Shown: in pieces, positions 41,780 through 50,801 of the stretch
How the letters are laid out: each line of letters begins with the position of its first letter
Numbering within the stretch: the stretch's first letter is position 1
Source of the DNA: Labrys sp. WJW
GTDB taxonomy: Bacteria > Pseudomonadota > Alphaproteobacteria > Rhizobiales > Labraceae
NCBI RefSeq assembly: GCF_001676615.1
Contig: NZ_LYXZ01000025.1
Location: 1 to 64,000, forward strand
Length of the DNA stretch: 64,000 nucleotides
Reading direction: 5' to 3'
Position numbers and translations under genes: made by a program
The notes under the pieces: model-generated
What the model saw: only the letters and a program-made list of their open reading frames with translations
What the model was told of the DNA's origin: nothing
Databases searched by the model: none

Positions 41780-43267
41780 ATGATTTTCCTGAAGAAATCT
41801 GAGCGTAAATGCGGTGTTCGTCGCTGGGTCATCCTGGCCAGTGTGGCGCTTGTCGCGCAGGCCTCATCACAGGCCCTGGCCGAACCCGCCACCGAGCAAG
41901 GTGCCAAGGCGATCCGAGACGAGATTGCCCGTTATCTCGGCCCGAAAGTGTTCGAGAAGGGTATCGTCGCCGTCAAACCCAATGGCGAGAGCTATGATCT
42001 CACCTATGATGTCAGCAGCAGCAAGCTCGGCCTGCCTGCAGACGGCGCCCAATTCAGCTTCGGTCCGTTCACCGCCCGCCTGATCCCCCAGGGAGAGGGC
42101 AAGTATGCTTTCGAGCAGAGCAGTCCTTCGCTCGATATGGTCTACAAATCGGGCAAGGCCGGACCGCAGAGCGAACTGGTCCAGCGCTTGAAGAATTGTA
42201 CCGGGAAGGGGATCTATGACCCCAAGGCCGAGCAATTTACCGATCAGACCATGCGTTGCGAGTCAGCCGTTCTTACGATGCGCACGCCGCTCGAGGACAT
42301 CGACGCCACCGTTGGCAAGATCGATTTCACCATCACCGGCAAAACGGGGGAGGCCGGCACGGCGGATCTGAACGTGACCGGTGACCTGCTGGACCTGGTC
42401 GAGACGGTCACCGTCAAGGATCCCGCCAATCCCGCGCCGCCGATGGTGCTGCGCGCGGATCGCGTGCACGAGACCTTCGTGGCCAATGGCTCCAGCGGTT
42501 CGCAATTCATGCAGGCCCTGGCCTATTTCGCGGGCCGCAAGGCTGGGGACAATGGCAAGGCGGCCCAGGAGCAGGCGCGGGCCAAGCTGAAGGCCGTGTT
42601 GCCGCTGTGGAAAACACTGTCCGCGCAGATCCGTTATGACAACATGACGGTGGGAACACCCAAGGGCATCATCCGGATTGCCACGGTGGATACCAACCTC
42701 GCTTCGAACGGCCTGGTGAAGACGGGCAATGTCGGCCTGAATCTGGCCATGAGCGGTCTTGTGCTGCCGGACGGCATGCTGCCCGACTGGGCCAGGTCCC
42801 TGGTGCCGGAAAAGGCGACGCTCGATTTCAACCTGACCGGTCTCGATCTCGAGACGATCGCCGGCAAGATGATCGAGGTTGGCACCGACACCAAACCGGC
42901 TCAACCGGATGCGCTCAAGGCGGCGTTGATGCCATTGCTTCTGGCGGGCCAGCCCAAGCTCGCTTTCGGCCAGAGCCTGACGGCACCTGCCTATGATGTG
43001 AGGGGACAGGGGGAGACCTCGCTGCTGCCAGCGCAACAGGGCAAGGCGACGGTTTCGGCTTCCAACCTGGACGAGATCACAGCCTCTCTCGGCAAGGCCG
43101 GTGCCTCCGATGCCGGGCCGCAACGTGCGGCCATGGGCATCGCCTTCCTCAAGGGGCTGGCCAAGACCGGGCCGGACGGCCGGCTGACCTGGGACATCGA
43201 CTTCGACAGTCTTGCTCGCAAAGTCACGGTGAACGGTCAGTCCTTCGGGCCGGGCGCGCAGAAATAG
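41780..43267 (+). CDS. Exported protein of unknown function, paralog 2
   Basis: 495 residues with a signal peptide (VILASVALVAQASSQALA) cut before AEPATEQG. It is the paralog of the product at 24276-25769: same mature start, FEKG near 60, a C-x19-C pair (C140, C160) with GKGIYDPK between, PDWARSLVPEKATLDFNLTG matching PEWARSLIPAEANYSTKLSL, and the shared ending LKGLAKTGPDGRLTW and VNGQ. Low charge and alternating strands suggest a large beta-rich periplasmic domain. Function unknown. It reads toward a strong terminator shared with the LysR gene and is preceded by a diverged repeat. Confidence 0.82.
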   Translation: MIFLKKSERKCGVRRWVILASVALVAQASSQALAEPATEQGAKAIRDEIARYLGPKVFEKGIVAVKPNGESYDLTYDVSSSKLGLPADGAQFSFGPFTARLIPQGEGKYAFEQSSPSLDMVYKSGKAGPQSELVQRLKNCTGKGIYDPKAEQFTDQTMRCESAVLTMRTPLEDIDATVGKIDFTITGKTGEAGTADLNVTGDLLDLVETVTVKDPANPAPPMVLRADRVHETFVANGSSGSQFMQALAYFAGRKAGDNGKAAQEQARAKLKAVLPLWKTLSAQIRYDNMTVGTPKGIIRIATVDTNLASNGLVKTGNVGLNLAMSGLVLPDGMLPDWARSLVPEKATLDFNLTGLDLETIAGKMIEVGTDTKPAQPDALKAALMPLLLAGQPKLAFGQSLTAPAYDVRGQGETSLLPAQQGKATVSASNLDEITASLGKAGASDAGPQRAAMGIAFLKGLAKTGPDGRLTWDIDFDSLARKVTVNGQSFGPGAQK

Positions 43268-43295
43268 AGCGCTTCCAAACAGCCGGCAGGATTCC

Positions 43296-43328
43296 GAGGG
43301 CGGCCTTTATCGAAAGGCCGCCCTCTTT
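43296..43328. terminator. Bidirectional intrinsic terminator
   Basis: GAGGGCGGCCTTT-ATCG-AAAGGCCGCCCTC: a perfect 13-bp stem with a tetraloop followed by TTT. It separates the rightward paralog-2 gene from the leftward LysR gene. The AAA within the stem gives T-richness for both directions. Confidence 0.9.
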
Positions 43329-43350
43329 GCGTCCGGAGCAGGGCGAGAGG

Positions 43351-44208
43351 TCAGGCCAACTCCTTGGCCAGCAAATGGCGAACTTCCGCCACAAGGGCGG
43401 ATTCGCCGGCCTGGGGCGGCAGGATGGAGAATTCGATGTCGGGCATGGCCGGCAGGCCGAAACCGGCATCGAGAATGGCCATGCCGGCGGGTATGGCGGA
43501 ACGGTTGAGGCAGGCCACGCCCAGGCCGGCAGCGAGCGCCAGGTGCAGGCCGGCAACTCCGGCGGCCGAATGGGCGATCTCATAATCGATATCGCTTTGG
43601 TTGAGCGCGCGGATGATCAGGCGCTGGAGGGCACAGGCCTCTGGAAGCACGACCAGCGGCAGGCGCTGGGCAGCATCAAGGGCGAGGGCCGGCGAGGCGA
43701 CCCAGCACAACGGCTCGCGGCCGAGCCGGATGCGGCCGTCTTCGTCGGACGCACTGTCCTTGTCGAGAAGGCGCATGGACAGGCCGATGTCGAAGTCGCG
43801 ACGGCTCTCGATCATCAGGCTCTGGCGGGTCGCGACATGCAGCCTGAGCTGCGGGTAGCGCTCACGCAGGCGCTTGAGCAGGAGCGTGATCGTCGCCGGG
43901 CGGAAATAGTCGGTGATGGCCAGGCGCAGATCGCCGGCGAGCGGCATGCCCATGACATCGCGGAAAGCCTCCTCGCTGAGTGCCAGCAGCCGGCGCGCAT
44001 GCACGACCAGGCGCTCGCCGGCCGGTGTGAGGCTGGCGCCGAGCTTGCCGCGCACCAGCAAGGGTACGCCGCAATGCTGCTCGAGCTTGCGCATCTGCTC
44101 GCTGACGGCCGATTGCGAGCGATGGACCCGTGGCGCCGCTGCCGACAGGCTGCCCGTTTCGGCGATGGCGACGAGGGTCTGCAGGAGATCGAGATCGAAA
44201 GGGCGCAT
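43351..44208 (-). CDS. LysR-family transcriptional regulator
   Basis: 285 residues. The helix-turn-helix is LLQTLVAIAETGSLSAAAPR followed by HRSQSAVSEQMRKLEQHCGV; the effector domain contains GDLRLAITDYFRPATI, FDIGLSMRLLDKDS and GLHLALAAGLGVACLNRS. ATG 44208. It is divergent from a lactonase gene, 117 bp apart. The intergenic region holds a palindrome ATGATATCAT (44232-44241) and two copies of GTTTT(T)CCGAT, which could be the LysR site. The effector is unknown. Confidence 0.92.
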   Translation of the reverse strand: MRPFDLDLLQTLVAIAETGSLSAAAPRVHRSQSAVSEQMRKLEQHCGVPLLVRGKLGASLTPAGERLVVHARRLLALSEEAFRDVMGMPLAGDLRLAITDYFRPATITLLLKRLRERYPQLRLHVATRQSLMIESRRDFDIGLSMRLLDKDSASDEDGRIRLGREPLCWVASPALALDAAQRLPLVVLPEACALQRLIIRALNQSDIDYEIAHSAAGVAGLHLALAAGLGVACLNRSAIPAGMAILDAGFGLPAMPDIEFSILPPQAGESALVAEVRHLLAKELA

Positions 44209-44231
44209 TTATCCATCCGTTTTTCCGATGG

Positions 44232-44241
44232 ATGATATCAT
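44232..44241. promoter_or_regulatory. Palindrome in the LysR-lactonase intergenic region
   Basis: ATGATATCAT, perfect, with GTTTTTCCGAT just left (about 44219) and GTTTTCCGAT right (about 44251). The direct repeats flank the palindrome, a plausible LysR-type site. No -10/-35 boxes could be assigned firmly. Confidence 0.4.
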
Positions 44242-44325
44242 ACATTCCCGGTTTTCCGATTGAAAGCGTGCCCTTATACAACCGCGATCCGCGTTGGAGG
44301 AGCCGACGGGTTGTCGGAGTTTCGA

Positions 44326-45117
44326 ATGTCAAGTCTACGATTGTATATGTTCCAGTCCGGCACCCAGCGCTGCAAGCTGCACCACATCAAGATGAACCAG
44401 GGCGAGGGGGACGACTACGAGATCCCGGTGCCCTGGTTCCTGGTGATGCATCCGGAAGGCGCGGTGCTGATCGACGGAGGTCTGGCGGCGGAAGGCCTTG
44501 CCGATCCCAGAGCCTATTGGGGCGGCAGCGTCGAGGTCTTCCGCCCGGTGATGACACCGGAACAAGGCTGCCTCGCCCAGCTCGAAACTCTCGGCATCCG
44601 GCCCGGCGATATCCGCTTCGTGCTGCTCTCGCACCTGCATTCGGATCATACCGGCGCCGTCGGGCGCTTTCCCAATGCCACCTACATCGTGCAACGTCGG
44701 GAATATGAATATGCCTTCGCTCCGGACTGGTTCTCGGCGGCCGCCTATGTCCGCCGGGACTTCGACCGGCCGGACCTTGCCTGGCAGTTCCTGGAGGGCG
44801 AGGCCACGGACGACTTCGACCTCTATGGCGATGGCGTCATCCGGATCCTGTTTACGCCGGGCCATTCCCCCGGCCACCAATCCGTCATGGTCGATCTTCC
44901 GAACAGCGGGCCGTATCTACTGGCGATCGATGCCGCCTATACCTGGGACCACTGGAACGAGAAGGCACTGCCAGGCCTGATGAGCTCGGCCAGCGATGCG
45001 GCGCGCTCGGTACGCAAGCTGCGTTTTCTCGCCGACCGGATGGGAGCGACGGTGGTACCGGGCCATGATCCCGAGGCCTGGGCCGGTTTCAGGCAGGCGC
45101 CCCGCTTCTACGATTGA
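44326..45117 (+). CDS. Metallo-beta-lactamase-fold lactonase, AHL-lactonase-like
   Basis: 263 residues, cytoplasmic. The zinc site is LLSHLHSDHTGAV (H103, H105, D107, H108), with TPGHSPGHQSVMV (third histidine region), AIDAAYTWDHW and VVPGHDPEAW. Early segments LYMFQSGTQRCKLHHIKMNQ and VPWFLVMHPEGAVLIDGG match the AttM/AiiA branch that opens N-acyl-homoserine lactones or other gamma-lactones. The ATG at 44326 has GGAG at six bases; the frame is open 22 codons upstream. Divergent from a LysR gene that may regulate it. Activity on AHLs is inferred, not shown. Confidence 0.88.
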   Translation: MSSLRLYMFQSGTQRCKLHHIKMNQGEGDDYEIPVPWFLVMHPEGAVLIDGGLAAEGLADPRAYWGGSVEVFRPVMTPEQGCLAQLETLGIRPGDIRFVLLSHLHSDHTGAVGRFPNATYIVQRREYEYAFAPDWFSAAAYVRRDFDRPDLAWQFLEGEATDDFDLYGDGVIRILFTPGHSPGHQSVMVDLPNSGPYLLAIDAAYTWDHWNEKALPGLMSSASDAARSVRKLRFLADRMGATVVPGHDPEAWAGFRQAPRFYD

Positions 45118-45124
45118 CCGCCAC

Positions 45125-46405
45125 TCAGGCCTCCAGCGCCTGGGCGAGATCGGCGATCAGGTCCTCGGCGTTCTCGATGCCGACACTCAGGCGGATGGTG
45201 GCGTCGGTCACGCCGAGCTGCGCCCTCAGCTCGGCCGGAACGCCCGAATGGGTGGTCGAGGCGGGATGGCTGGCAAGGGACTCGGTGCCGCCGAGGCTGA
45301 CGGCGAGCTTGAACACTTTCAGCGCGTTGAGCATTCGGAAGGCCTCGGCCTGGCCGCCCTTGATCTCGATGGAGAAGGTCGAGCCTGCGCCGGTGCATTG
45401 CCGCTCGAATACCCGGCGTGCCGGACTGTCCTCCGGCAGCGCATGCAGGGCATGCACGGCGACGACGCCGGCATGGGCGGCCAGGAAGTCGGCGACGGCC
45501 ACGGCATTGCGCGCGGCGGCCTGCATGCGCAGCGACAAGGTTTCGAGCGAGCGGCCGAGCATCCAGCAGGTGTGGGGATCCAACTGGGTGCCGACGGCGC
45601 TACGCAGGGCTCGCACCGGCTTCAAGGCCGTTTTGCTGCCGATCGCCGCGCCGGCGATGAGATCGCTGTGGCCGCCGATATATTTGGTGGCCGAATAGAC
45701 CACGATATCGACGCCATGGCCGAGAGGCCGCTGGAAGAGCGGCCCCAGCAGCGTGTTGTCGCAAATGATCACCGGGCGTGCACCCTGCATGTCGGCAATG
45801 CGATCGGCAACGGCGCCGACGAGGGAGAAGTCGACCAGCGTGTTGACCGGATTGGAGGGCGTCTCGATCAGGATGGTGCTGACCCGGCCTGCCGCCATCG
45901 CCTTGTCGGCAGCCTGGTTGATCGAGGCGGCATGAAGGCCGTCCATGAAGCCCGCATGCCCGATGCCGAAATCGGCGAGGGTGCGGGCGAGCAGCGTCTC
46001 GGTGCCGCCATAGAGCGGCTGGCTGTGCAGCACGACATCGCCGGGGCGGGCATAGGCCAGCACGGCCATGGAGATGGCGGCCATACCCGAGGAGAACAGA
46101 AGGGCGGCTTCGCCGCCTTCATAGATGGCGAGGCGGTCCTCGACGATCTCGGTATTGGGATGGTTGAAGCGCGAATAGACCAGCCCGGCCGCGCTGCCGG
46201 CGGGCGGGGTGCGCCGGCCCGAGGTGTAGTCGAAGAAATCGCGCCCGTCCTCGGCCGACTGGAACACGAAGGTGGAGGTGAGAAACACGGGCGGCTTCAC
46301 CGAACCTTCCGAGAGGGCCGGGTCATAACCATAGCCCAGCATCAGGGTCTCGGGATGCAGGGCGTGGTTGTTGAGCATATGTTTGTGGCTGCGATCGACG
46401 GCCAT
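45125..46405 (-). CDS. Cys/Met-metabolism PLP enzyme (methionine gamma-lyase / cystathionine gamma-synthase type)
   Basis: 426-residue fold-I PLP enzyme. PLP lysine is K241 in [13 protein letters not shown]; phosphate contacts are Y77/R79 in [10 protein letters not shown] and FSSGMAAIS; the ring-stacking and Asp regions are [14 protein letters not shown] and [12 protein letters not shown]. The long N-terminus and [14 protein letters not shown] insertion match the cystathionine gamma-synthase-like proteins of alphaproteobacteria often called methionine gamma-lyase. Which reaction it prefers (gamma-replacement or gamma-elimination) is not visible. AGGAG precedes ATG 46405 at six bases. It converges on the lactonase gene (8 bp apart). 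Confidence 0.92.
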   Translation of the reverse strand: MAVDRSHKHMLNNHALHPETLMLGYGYDPALSEGSVKPPVFLTSTFVFQSAEDGRDFFDYTSGRRTPPAGSAAGLVYSRFNHPNTEIVEDRLAIYEGGEAALLFSSGMAAISMAVLAYARPGDVVLHSQPLYGGTETLLARTLADFGIGHAGFMDGLHAASINQAADKAMAAGRVSTILIETPSNPVNTLVDFSLVGAVADRIADMQGARPVIICDNTLLGPLFQRPLGHGVDIVVYSATKYIGGHSDLIAGAAIGSKTALKPVRALRSAVGTQLDPHTCWMLGRSLETLSLRMQAAARNAVAVADFLAAHAGVVAVHALHALPEDSPARRVFERQCTGAGSTFSIEIKGGQAEAFRMLNALKVFKLAVSLGGTESLASHPASTTHSGVPAELRAQLGVTDATIRLSVGIENAEDLIADLAQALEA

Positions 46406-46485
46406 GACCGGCTCCTTTCACGTGTAACGTCGGAAGCGGTGGTGTGGCACGTATGGTGCGGTCGGCCATGAAGTCTGTCAAAGGG

Positions 46486-46517
46486 AAGGAGTCGATCGCC
46501 GGATCGACCGACTCCTT
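46486..46517 (-). terminator. Long hairpin between the Fae-like and PLP-enzyme genes
   Basis: AAGGAGTCGATCG and (C/T)GACCGACTCCTT pair over about 13 bp (one wobble on the minus transcript) around CCGGAT. It is 80 bp past the Fae-like stop codon and upstream of the PLP gene. The short CCCTTTG tail makes it a weak intrinsic terminator or a leader structure for the PLP gene. Confidence 0.5.
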
Positions 46518-46594
46518 CGGCGAATTGGGAGGGCATCAGGACCTCGACTCCGCTGCCAAGGGCTCAGCAACGAAATCGGGTGCTTCATGCCGGC

Positions 46595-47134
46595 TCAATA
46601 CTCGACGACGCCATCGAGCGCGTAGTGTTTGATGGTCTTCCGGTTGGCGATCAACTCGTCGATCGTGGGCTCACCGGTCATGGCGCGGCGGATAGCGAGC
46701 TTGGTCGCCTCGTAGTTGGTGCGATAGAGGTCGGCCTTGTCGAGATTGGGGTCCGCCGGGCAGCGCGGATCGAGCCAGATCGTGATGATGATGCAGATCT
46801 TGTCTGTCTGGTCCTTTGGCAGCACGCCCTCGATGACGCAGTCGACGATCGCGTCGCCGGTCGCTCCTTGAACGACTCCGCCGAGAAGCTCGACATAGGC
46901 GGCATTGTGGATCGTCACCTTCGTCGTCATCATGGTGGCGGGACGGACGAGCTGGTTGAGGTCACGCACCACGAACATGCGGGTATGTCCGACCGTCTGG
47001 CCGAGCATGGCGGCGAAGCCGTGGCCGACCGGCCCGTCGACGGAGCCGATCAGCACCTCCGGCATGGCATCCGTGTATTGGCCTTCCTTGGCGAGCACGG
47101 TGGCTTCGCCGGTGCGAAAGATGATGTCGGTCAA
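46595..47134 (-). CDS. Formaldehyde-activating enzyme (Fae) family protein
   Basis: 179 residues of the Fae family, whose classical members condense formaldehyde with tetrahydromethanopterin. GEATVLAKEGQYTDAMPEVL, IGSVDGPVGHGFAAMLGQTV and HTRMFVVRDLNQLVRPATMM, with WLDPRCPADPNLDKADLYRT near the end, match the Fae-like paralogs of methylotrophs. Where classical Fae has AHIDL with the catalytic His, this protein has AMPEVL, so that residue is absent; a different activity or a regulatory role is likely. The start is an unusual TTG, seven bases after AGGAG; no ATG or GTG fits. No other C1-transfer gene is nearby. Confidence 0.85.
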   Translation of the reverse strand: MTDIIFRTGEATVLAKEGQYTDAMPEVLIGSVDGPVGHGFAAMLGQTVGHTRMFVVRDLNQLVRPATMMTTKVTIHNAAYVELLGGVVQGATGDAIVDCVIEGVLPKDQTDKICIIITIWLDPRCPADPNLDKADLYRTNYEATKLAIRRAMTGEPTIDELIANRKTIKHYALDGVVEY

Positions 47135-47490
47135 GTCACTGCTCCTGTTCCGGTCTCAATCGGCACGATGAGACCTTTTTGCGGCAGCGGATGATGGGCC
47201 GGCGGTCCTGAAAACCGCAAGCCTTGGGGCTTGTGAAAAAAGGACGCATAGTCGTTCTCGGGAGTCGGGGAGCCTGGCTCCAAGCCCGCGTTGTGACGAG
47301 TTCTCGCGACAATTGGTGGTTCCATCGATCACAAGGCGCTTTGGCGCTATGGTCGCAGTTCCAACCTCGTGGTGGCTCCCTTCGTCATTGCGAGCCGAGC
47401 GAAGCAATCCAGTCTTTCACGCATGGCACCAGCTGGATTGCTTCGCTCCGCTCGCAATGACGGTCGAGCAACAGGACCATGATTGTAGCT
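47135..47490. other. 356-bp gap with hairpin, no gene
   Basis: Besides the family C repeat at 47383-47462, CAAGCC-TTGG-GGCTTG (47218-47233) forms a 6-bp hairpin; read leftward it is followed by CGGTTTTC and may end the molybdoenzyme-yjbR transcript. The rest shows no ORF with coding character. Confidence 0.5.
47383..47462. repeat. Dispersed inverted repeat, family C (copy 2)
   Basis: Arms beginning CGTCATTGCGAGCCGAGCG and CTGGATTGCTTCGCTCCGC, inverse complements with a short mismatch, around a 20-bp centre. Same element as 26532-26610. Confidence 0.85.
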
Positions 47491-47850
47491 CTAGCCTGGC
47501 AGGCCGAGTTCCGCCCGCACCTTTTTCGACAAGCCACGCGAGACGATGAAATGCGACTGACGCAGATAGTCGCGCAGTTCCTCGTCGCTCAGGCCTGGCT
47601 CGGCATAATGCTGGATCCACTTCATGCCGCGCGAAGCCAGATAGGGGGCGGGACGCAGGCCGGGCTGCTCCCTGAGCACCTCATAGGAGATCTCGCTCAC
47701 CTTGAAGGTGTAGCGCGGTACACCGTCCTGCTGGCCGCCGATGGCGAAGACCTTACCGCCGACCTTCCAGACATGGGCTCCGCCCCATTGCACCACATGG
47801 CTGGTGGCGGGCAGCGCGCCGCAGAAGGCGTTGTACTCCTCGTGGGTCAT
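47491..47850 (-). CDS. MmcQ/YjbR family protein
   Basis: 119-residue alpha/beta protein of the MmcQ/YjbR (CyaY-like fold) family: THEEYNAFCGALPATSHVVQ, WGGAHVWKVGGKVFAIGG, FKVSEISYEVLREQPGLRPA and KWIQHYAEPGLSDEELRDYL. Members are often called DNA-binding, though function is poorly defined. Its ATG overlaps the molybdoenzyme stop codon (ATGA), so it is translationally coupled to that gene and probably serves the same process. Confidence 0.9.
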   Translation of the reverse strand: MTHEEYNAFCGALPATSHVVQWGGAHVWKVGGKVFAIGGQQDGVPRYTFKVSEISYEVLREQPGLRPAPYLASRGMKWIQHYAEPGLSDEELRDYLRQSHFIVSRGLSKKVRAELGLPG

Positions 47851-49949
47851 GCCGCCAAAGCTGGGAGCTTGCGGATCGCCACCTTGTTGTCGTGGAAGGC
47901 ACCGCCGCCGACGGGGGCGGGCGCATCGGCCCCCGTCAGGGTGTTGATGCCCTTGCCGTCCTCATAGGCGCTGTTCGGCCAGATCGACTCGGCCACCAGC
48001 ACGCCGCGACGCAGGCCCTCGAAGAGCTTGGCGTGCAGGCGGACCTTGCCGCGCGGGCTTTCAAGCTCGACCTTGTCGCCGTCCTCGATGCCGTGGGCGG
48101 CGGCATCGTCGGGATGGATCAGCACATCGGGCCGTTCTTCTTTGGCGAGCGAGGTCGGGGTTTCCGTGAAGCTCGAATTGAGGAAATTCCGGGCCGGGCT
48201 GGTGGTCAGGCGGAAGGGGAAGGCCTCGTCCGCCAGCTCGATCGCCGTCCAATGATCGGGGAAGGCGGGCATGTCATGCACCGGCCCGAACTTGGCGGGC
48301 GCCGCATAGGGATTCTTCGGCCAGTCTGCCTTGAGGCGGAACTTGCCGTCGGGCCAGCCGAAGCCTTTCAGGAAATGAGCCTCCTCGAAAGGCTGCTGCA
48401 CGTCGAGCCAGCGCTTTTCCTCCAGCTCTGCCAGTGTACCGCGATTGGAGGCCTGCAGGGTGCGGTCGATCAACTCGCGCGGATCCATGGCGAAGGCGGG
48501 GTGTTCGGCGCCGACGCGGGCAGCGATGGCGCTGATCACCTCGTGATTGTTGCGGCATTCGCCCGGCGGTTCGATCAGCTTGGGGCCGAGCAGGATGTGC
48601 TGCTGCCCGCCGCCCTGGTAGACGTCGTCATGCTCGACGAACATGGTGGCCGGCAGGATGATGTCGGCCATGCGGGCGGTATCGGTCATCACCTGCTCAT
48701 GCACGACGGTGAAGAGGTCCTCGCGGGCAAAGCCCTGCTTCACCTTGTCCTGGTCGGGCGCGACCGACATCGGATTGGTGTTCTGGATCAAGAGCATTTT
48801 CACCGGGCCGCCGCCGCACAGGGCTTCGGCATCGCCGGTGAGGATGGGGCCGATACGCGTCTGGTCGAGCTCACGGACCTTGGGGTCGCGCACGTCCAGG
48901 CCCTCGATCAGCGTCTTGCGCCAGCCGAACATACCCGAATTGGAGTGCAGCGCGCCGCCGCCCTCATGTTGCCAGGCACCCATCACCACGGGAATGGCGC
49001 TGACCGCATGCATCGAAGCCGCGCCGTTGCGCGAGCGGGCAAAGCCATAGCCGAGGCGGAAGAAGGTCCGGGGCCGCTCGCCCAGCAGCTTGGCCAAGGC
49101 CTCGATATCGGCCACCGGCACGCCGGTGATGTCGGAAGCCCATTGCGGCGTGCGGCTGGCGAGATGGGCCTCGAATTCGGCCGGATGATCGGCGAATTTG
49201 GCGAGATAGGCCCGGTCGGCATGGCCGTCGCGGAACAGCACATGCATGAGGGCGCAGGCCAGCGCCCCGTCCGTGCCGGGCTTGAGGATGATCTTGACGT
49301 CAGCCTGCTGCATGGTGGCGTTGTCATAGACGTCGACGGCCACAATCCTGGTGCCGCGCTTCTTGCGAGCGGAGGCGGCGTGGGTCATCACATTGACCTG
49401 CGTCACCACCGCATTGGTGCCCCACAGCACGATGCAGTCGGATTGCGCCATCTCGCGCGGATCGGTACCGGTCATGCGGCCATGGCCGGCGAGATAGCCG
49501 GACCAGGACAGTGACGTGCAGATGGTCGAATACTGGCCCGAATAGCGCTTGGCATTGCGCAGGCGGTTGATGCCGTCGCGCATGACCAGGCCCATGGTGC
49601 CGGCATAGTAGTAGGGCCAGACGCTTTCGGCCCCGAAATCGCGCTCGGCTGCCAGCATGGCCTCGGCGGTGCGGTCGAGCGCCTCGTCCCAGCCGATGCG
49701 TGTATACTGGCCAGATCCCTTCGGGCCGGTGCGCATCAGGGGGTGGAGCAGGCGATCCTTGTGATGCACGCGCTCGGCATAGCGGGCGACCTTGGCGCAG
49801 ATCACGCCCTTGGTGAAGCTGTTGTCGGCGGCACCATAGACCCGCCCCATGGTGTTGCGGTCGAGCACCTCGATCTCGAGGGCACAGGTCGAGGGGCAAT
49901 CATGCGGGCAGGCAGAGGCCCTGCGGATCGGGCCAAGCGGTTTGTTCAT
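47847..49949 (-). CDS. Molybdopterin-dependent oxidoreductase (DMSO reductase family)
   Basis: 700-residue enzyme with an N-terminal [4Fe-4S] site, CPHDCPSTC with the fourth cysteine in KGVICAKVARYAE (about residue 51). Then the bis-MGD domains: GWDEALDRTAEAM, YYYAGTMGLVMRDGINR, IVLWGTNAVVTQVNVMTHAA, QQADVKIILKPGTDGALA, IQNTNPMSVAPDQ, and the C-terminal MGD-binding domain FRLTTSPARNFLNSSFTETP and DKVELESPRGKV. There is no Tat signal, so it is probably cytoplasmic, like assimilatory enzymes or 'acetylene hydratase/BisC-like' relatives. The metal ligand and substrate are not clear. No partner subunits are adjacent. Followed by an overlapping yjbR gene. Confidence 0.92.
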   Translation of the reverse strand: MNKPLGPIRRASACPHDCPSTCALEIEVLDRNTMGRVYGAADNSFTKGVICAKVARYAERVHHKDRLLHPLMRTGPKGSGQYTRIGWDEALDRTAEAMLAAERDFGAESVWPYYYAGTMGLVMRDGINRLRNAKRYSGQYSTICTSLSWSGYLAGHGRMTGTDPREMAQSDCIVLWGTNAVVTQVNVMTHAASARKKRGTRIVAVDVYDNATMQQADVKIILKPGTDGALACALMHVLFRDGHADRAYLAKFADHPAEFEAHLASRTPQWASDITGVPVADIEALAKLLGERPRTFFRLGYGFARSRNGAASMHAVSAIPVVMGAWQHEGGGALHSNSGMFGWRKTLIEGLDVRDPKVRELDQTRIGPILTGDAEALCGGGPVKMLLIQNTNPMSVAPDQDKVKQGFAREDLFTVVHEQVMTDTARMADIILPATMFVEHDDVYQGGGQQHILLGPKLIEPPGECRNNHEVISAIAARVGAEHPAFAMDPRELIDRTLQASNRGTLAELEEKRWLDVQQPFEEAHFLKGFGWPDGKFRLKADWPKNPYAAPAKFGPVHDMPAFPDHWTAIELADEAFPFRLTTSPARNFLNSSFTETPTSLAKEERPDVLIHPDDAAAHGIEDGDKVELESPRGKVRLHAKLFEGLRRGVLVAESIWPNSAYEDGKGINTLTGADAPAPVGGGAFHDNKVAIRKLPALAA

Positions 49950-50068
49950 CGGGATCTCGTCATCTCACCGTCGCATCGTAGGGCGAGGAGGCCGTAAGAG
50001 CCAGCCTTGCGTGCAGGCATTGCGAGAATTGATCGATCCATTCATGCGGGGAATGGCTCGCATGCGTA

Positions 50069-50542
50069 TCATCCAGGCAGGGCGCGGGCGGCCTCCAGCA
50101 CCTCGGCGACATGGTCCGCCACACGCACCTTGGACCAGACGCGGGCGACGATGCCCTTGCCGTCGATCAGCAGCGTGGTGCGCTCGATGCCGAGATAGGT
50201 GCGGCCATACATCTGCTTTTCGCCCCAGACGCCATAGGCGTTGAGCATGTCGAGGCTTTCGTCGGAGGCGATTGCCGTGGTCAATCCGTGCTTTGCCACG
50301 AATTTCTGCTGCTTGCGCACAGGATCGTGCGAGATGCCGAGCAATTCCGCGCCCGCGGCGGCGAAATCCGCTTTGGCCGCCGAGAACTCCACGGCTTCAC
50401 GCGTGCAGGCCTGGGTGTCCGCCTTGGGATAGAAGAAGATCACCAGTTTGCGGCCACTGAAGTCCTCGAGCCGGACGGTGCCGCCATCGGCGAGGGGGAG
50501 GGAAAAGGCGGGAGCGACCTCGCCGACCTGCAGGGGATGCAT
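50069..50542 (-). CDS. bcp: Thioredoxin-dependent thiol peroxidase (Bcp/PrxQ)
   Basis: 157-residue peroxiredoxin that reduces hydroperoxides. VGEVAPAFSLPLADGGTVRL starts the fold; the peroxidatic cysteine is C46 in FFYPKADTQACTREA. The position five residues later, where many Bcp proteins have the resolving cysteine, is Val, and no other cysteine occurs, so this is a 1-Cys type that needs an external thiol. MHPLQVG (50542) has AAGGAAGG upstream and is preferred over the start 18 bases before. Divergent from the AsmA-like gene, an arrangement seen in rhizobia. Confidence 0.95.
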   Translation of the reverse strand: MHPLQVGEVAPAFSLPLADGGTVRLEDFSGRKLVIFFYPKADTQACTREAVEFSAAKADFAAAGAELLGISHDPVRKQQKFVAKHGLTTAIASDESLDMLNAYGVWGEKQMYGRTYLGIERTTLLIDGKGIVARVWSKVRVADHVAEVLEAARALPG

Positions 50543-50801
50543 ATGCCTTCCTTTTGGCAAAATGGTACGTCAGAGCACAATCGTGTATGTTTCGGGACAG
50601 GCGCGGTCCAGGCCGTTCTGCATCCGGGCACTCGTCTTTCGCGATGGATTGCCCCGATGCGTGTTTGCCCAGCGTATCCGCGGATAAGACGATTTGGAAT
50701 TGTCGGCTTATCTCAACAATTTGCATCTTCATCCTACTGCGTCTCCTTAACGGTACGGCAACCTGGGTGAGGCCATCATCTCGCCGGCATTGCCGTGGGG
50801 C

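Noticed and set aside
46406..46594. SAM-type riboswitch upstream of the PLP sulfur enzyme
   Set aside because: I looked for the SAM-II/SAM-V and SAH core sequences in the minus-strand leader and could not find them; only a plain hairpin is present.
47892..49514. 540-codon open frame antisense to the molybdoenzyme
   Set aside because: Shadow with no motif, although long.
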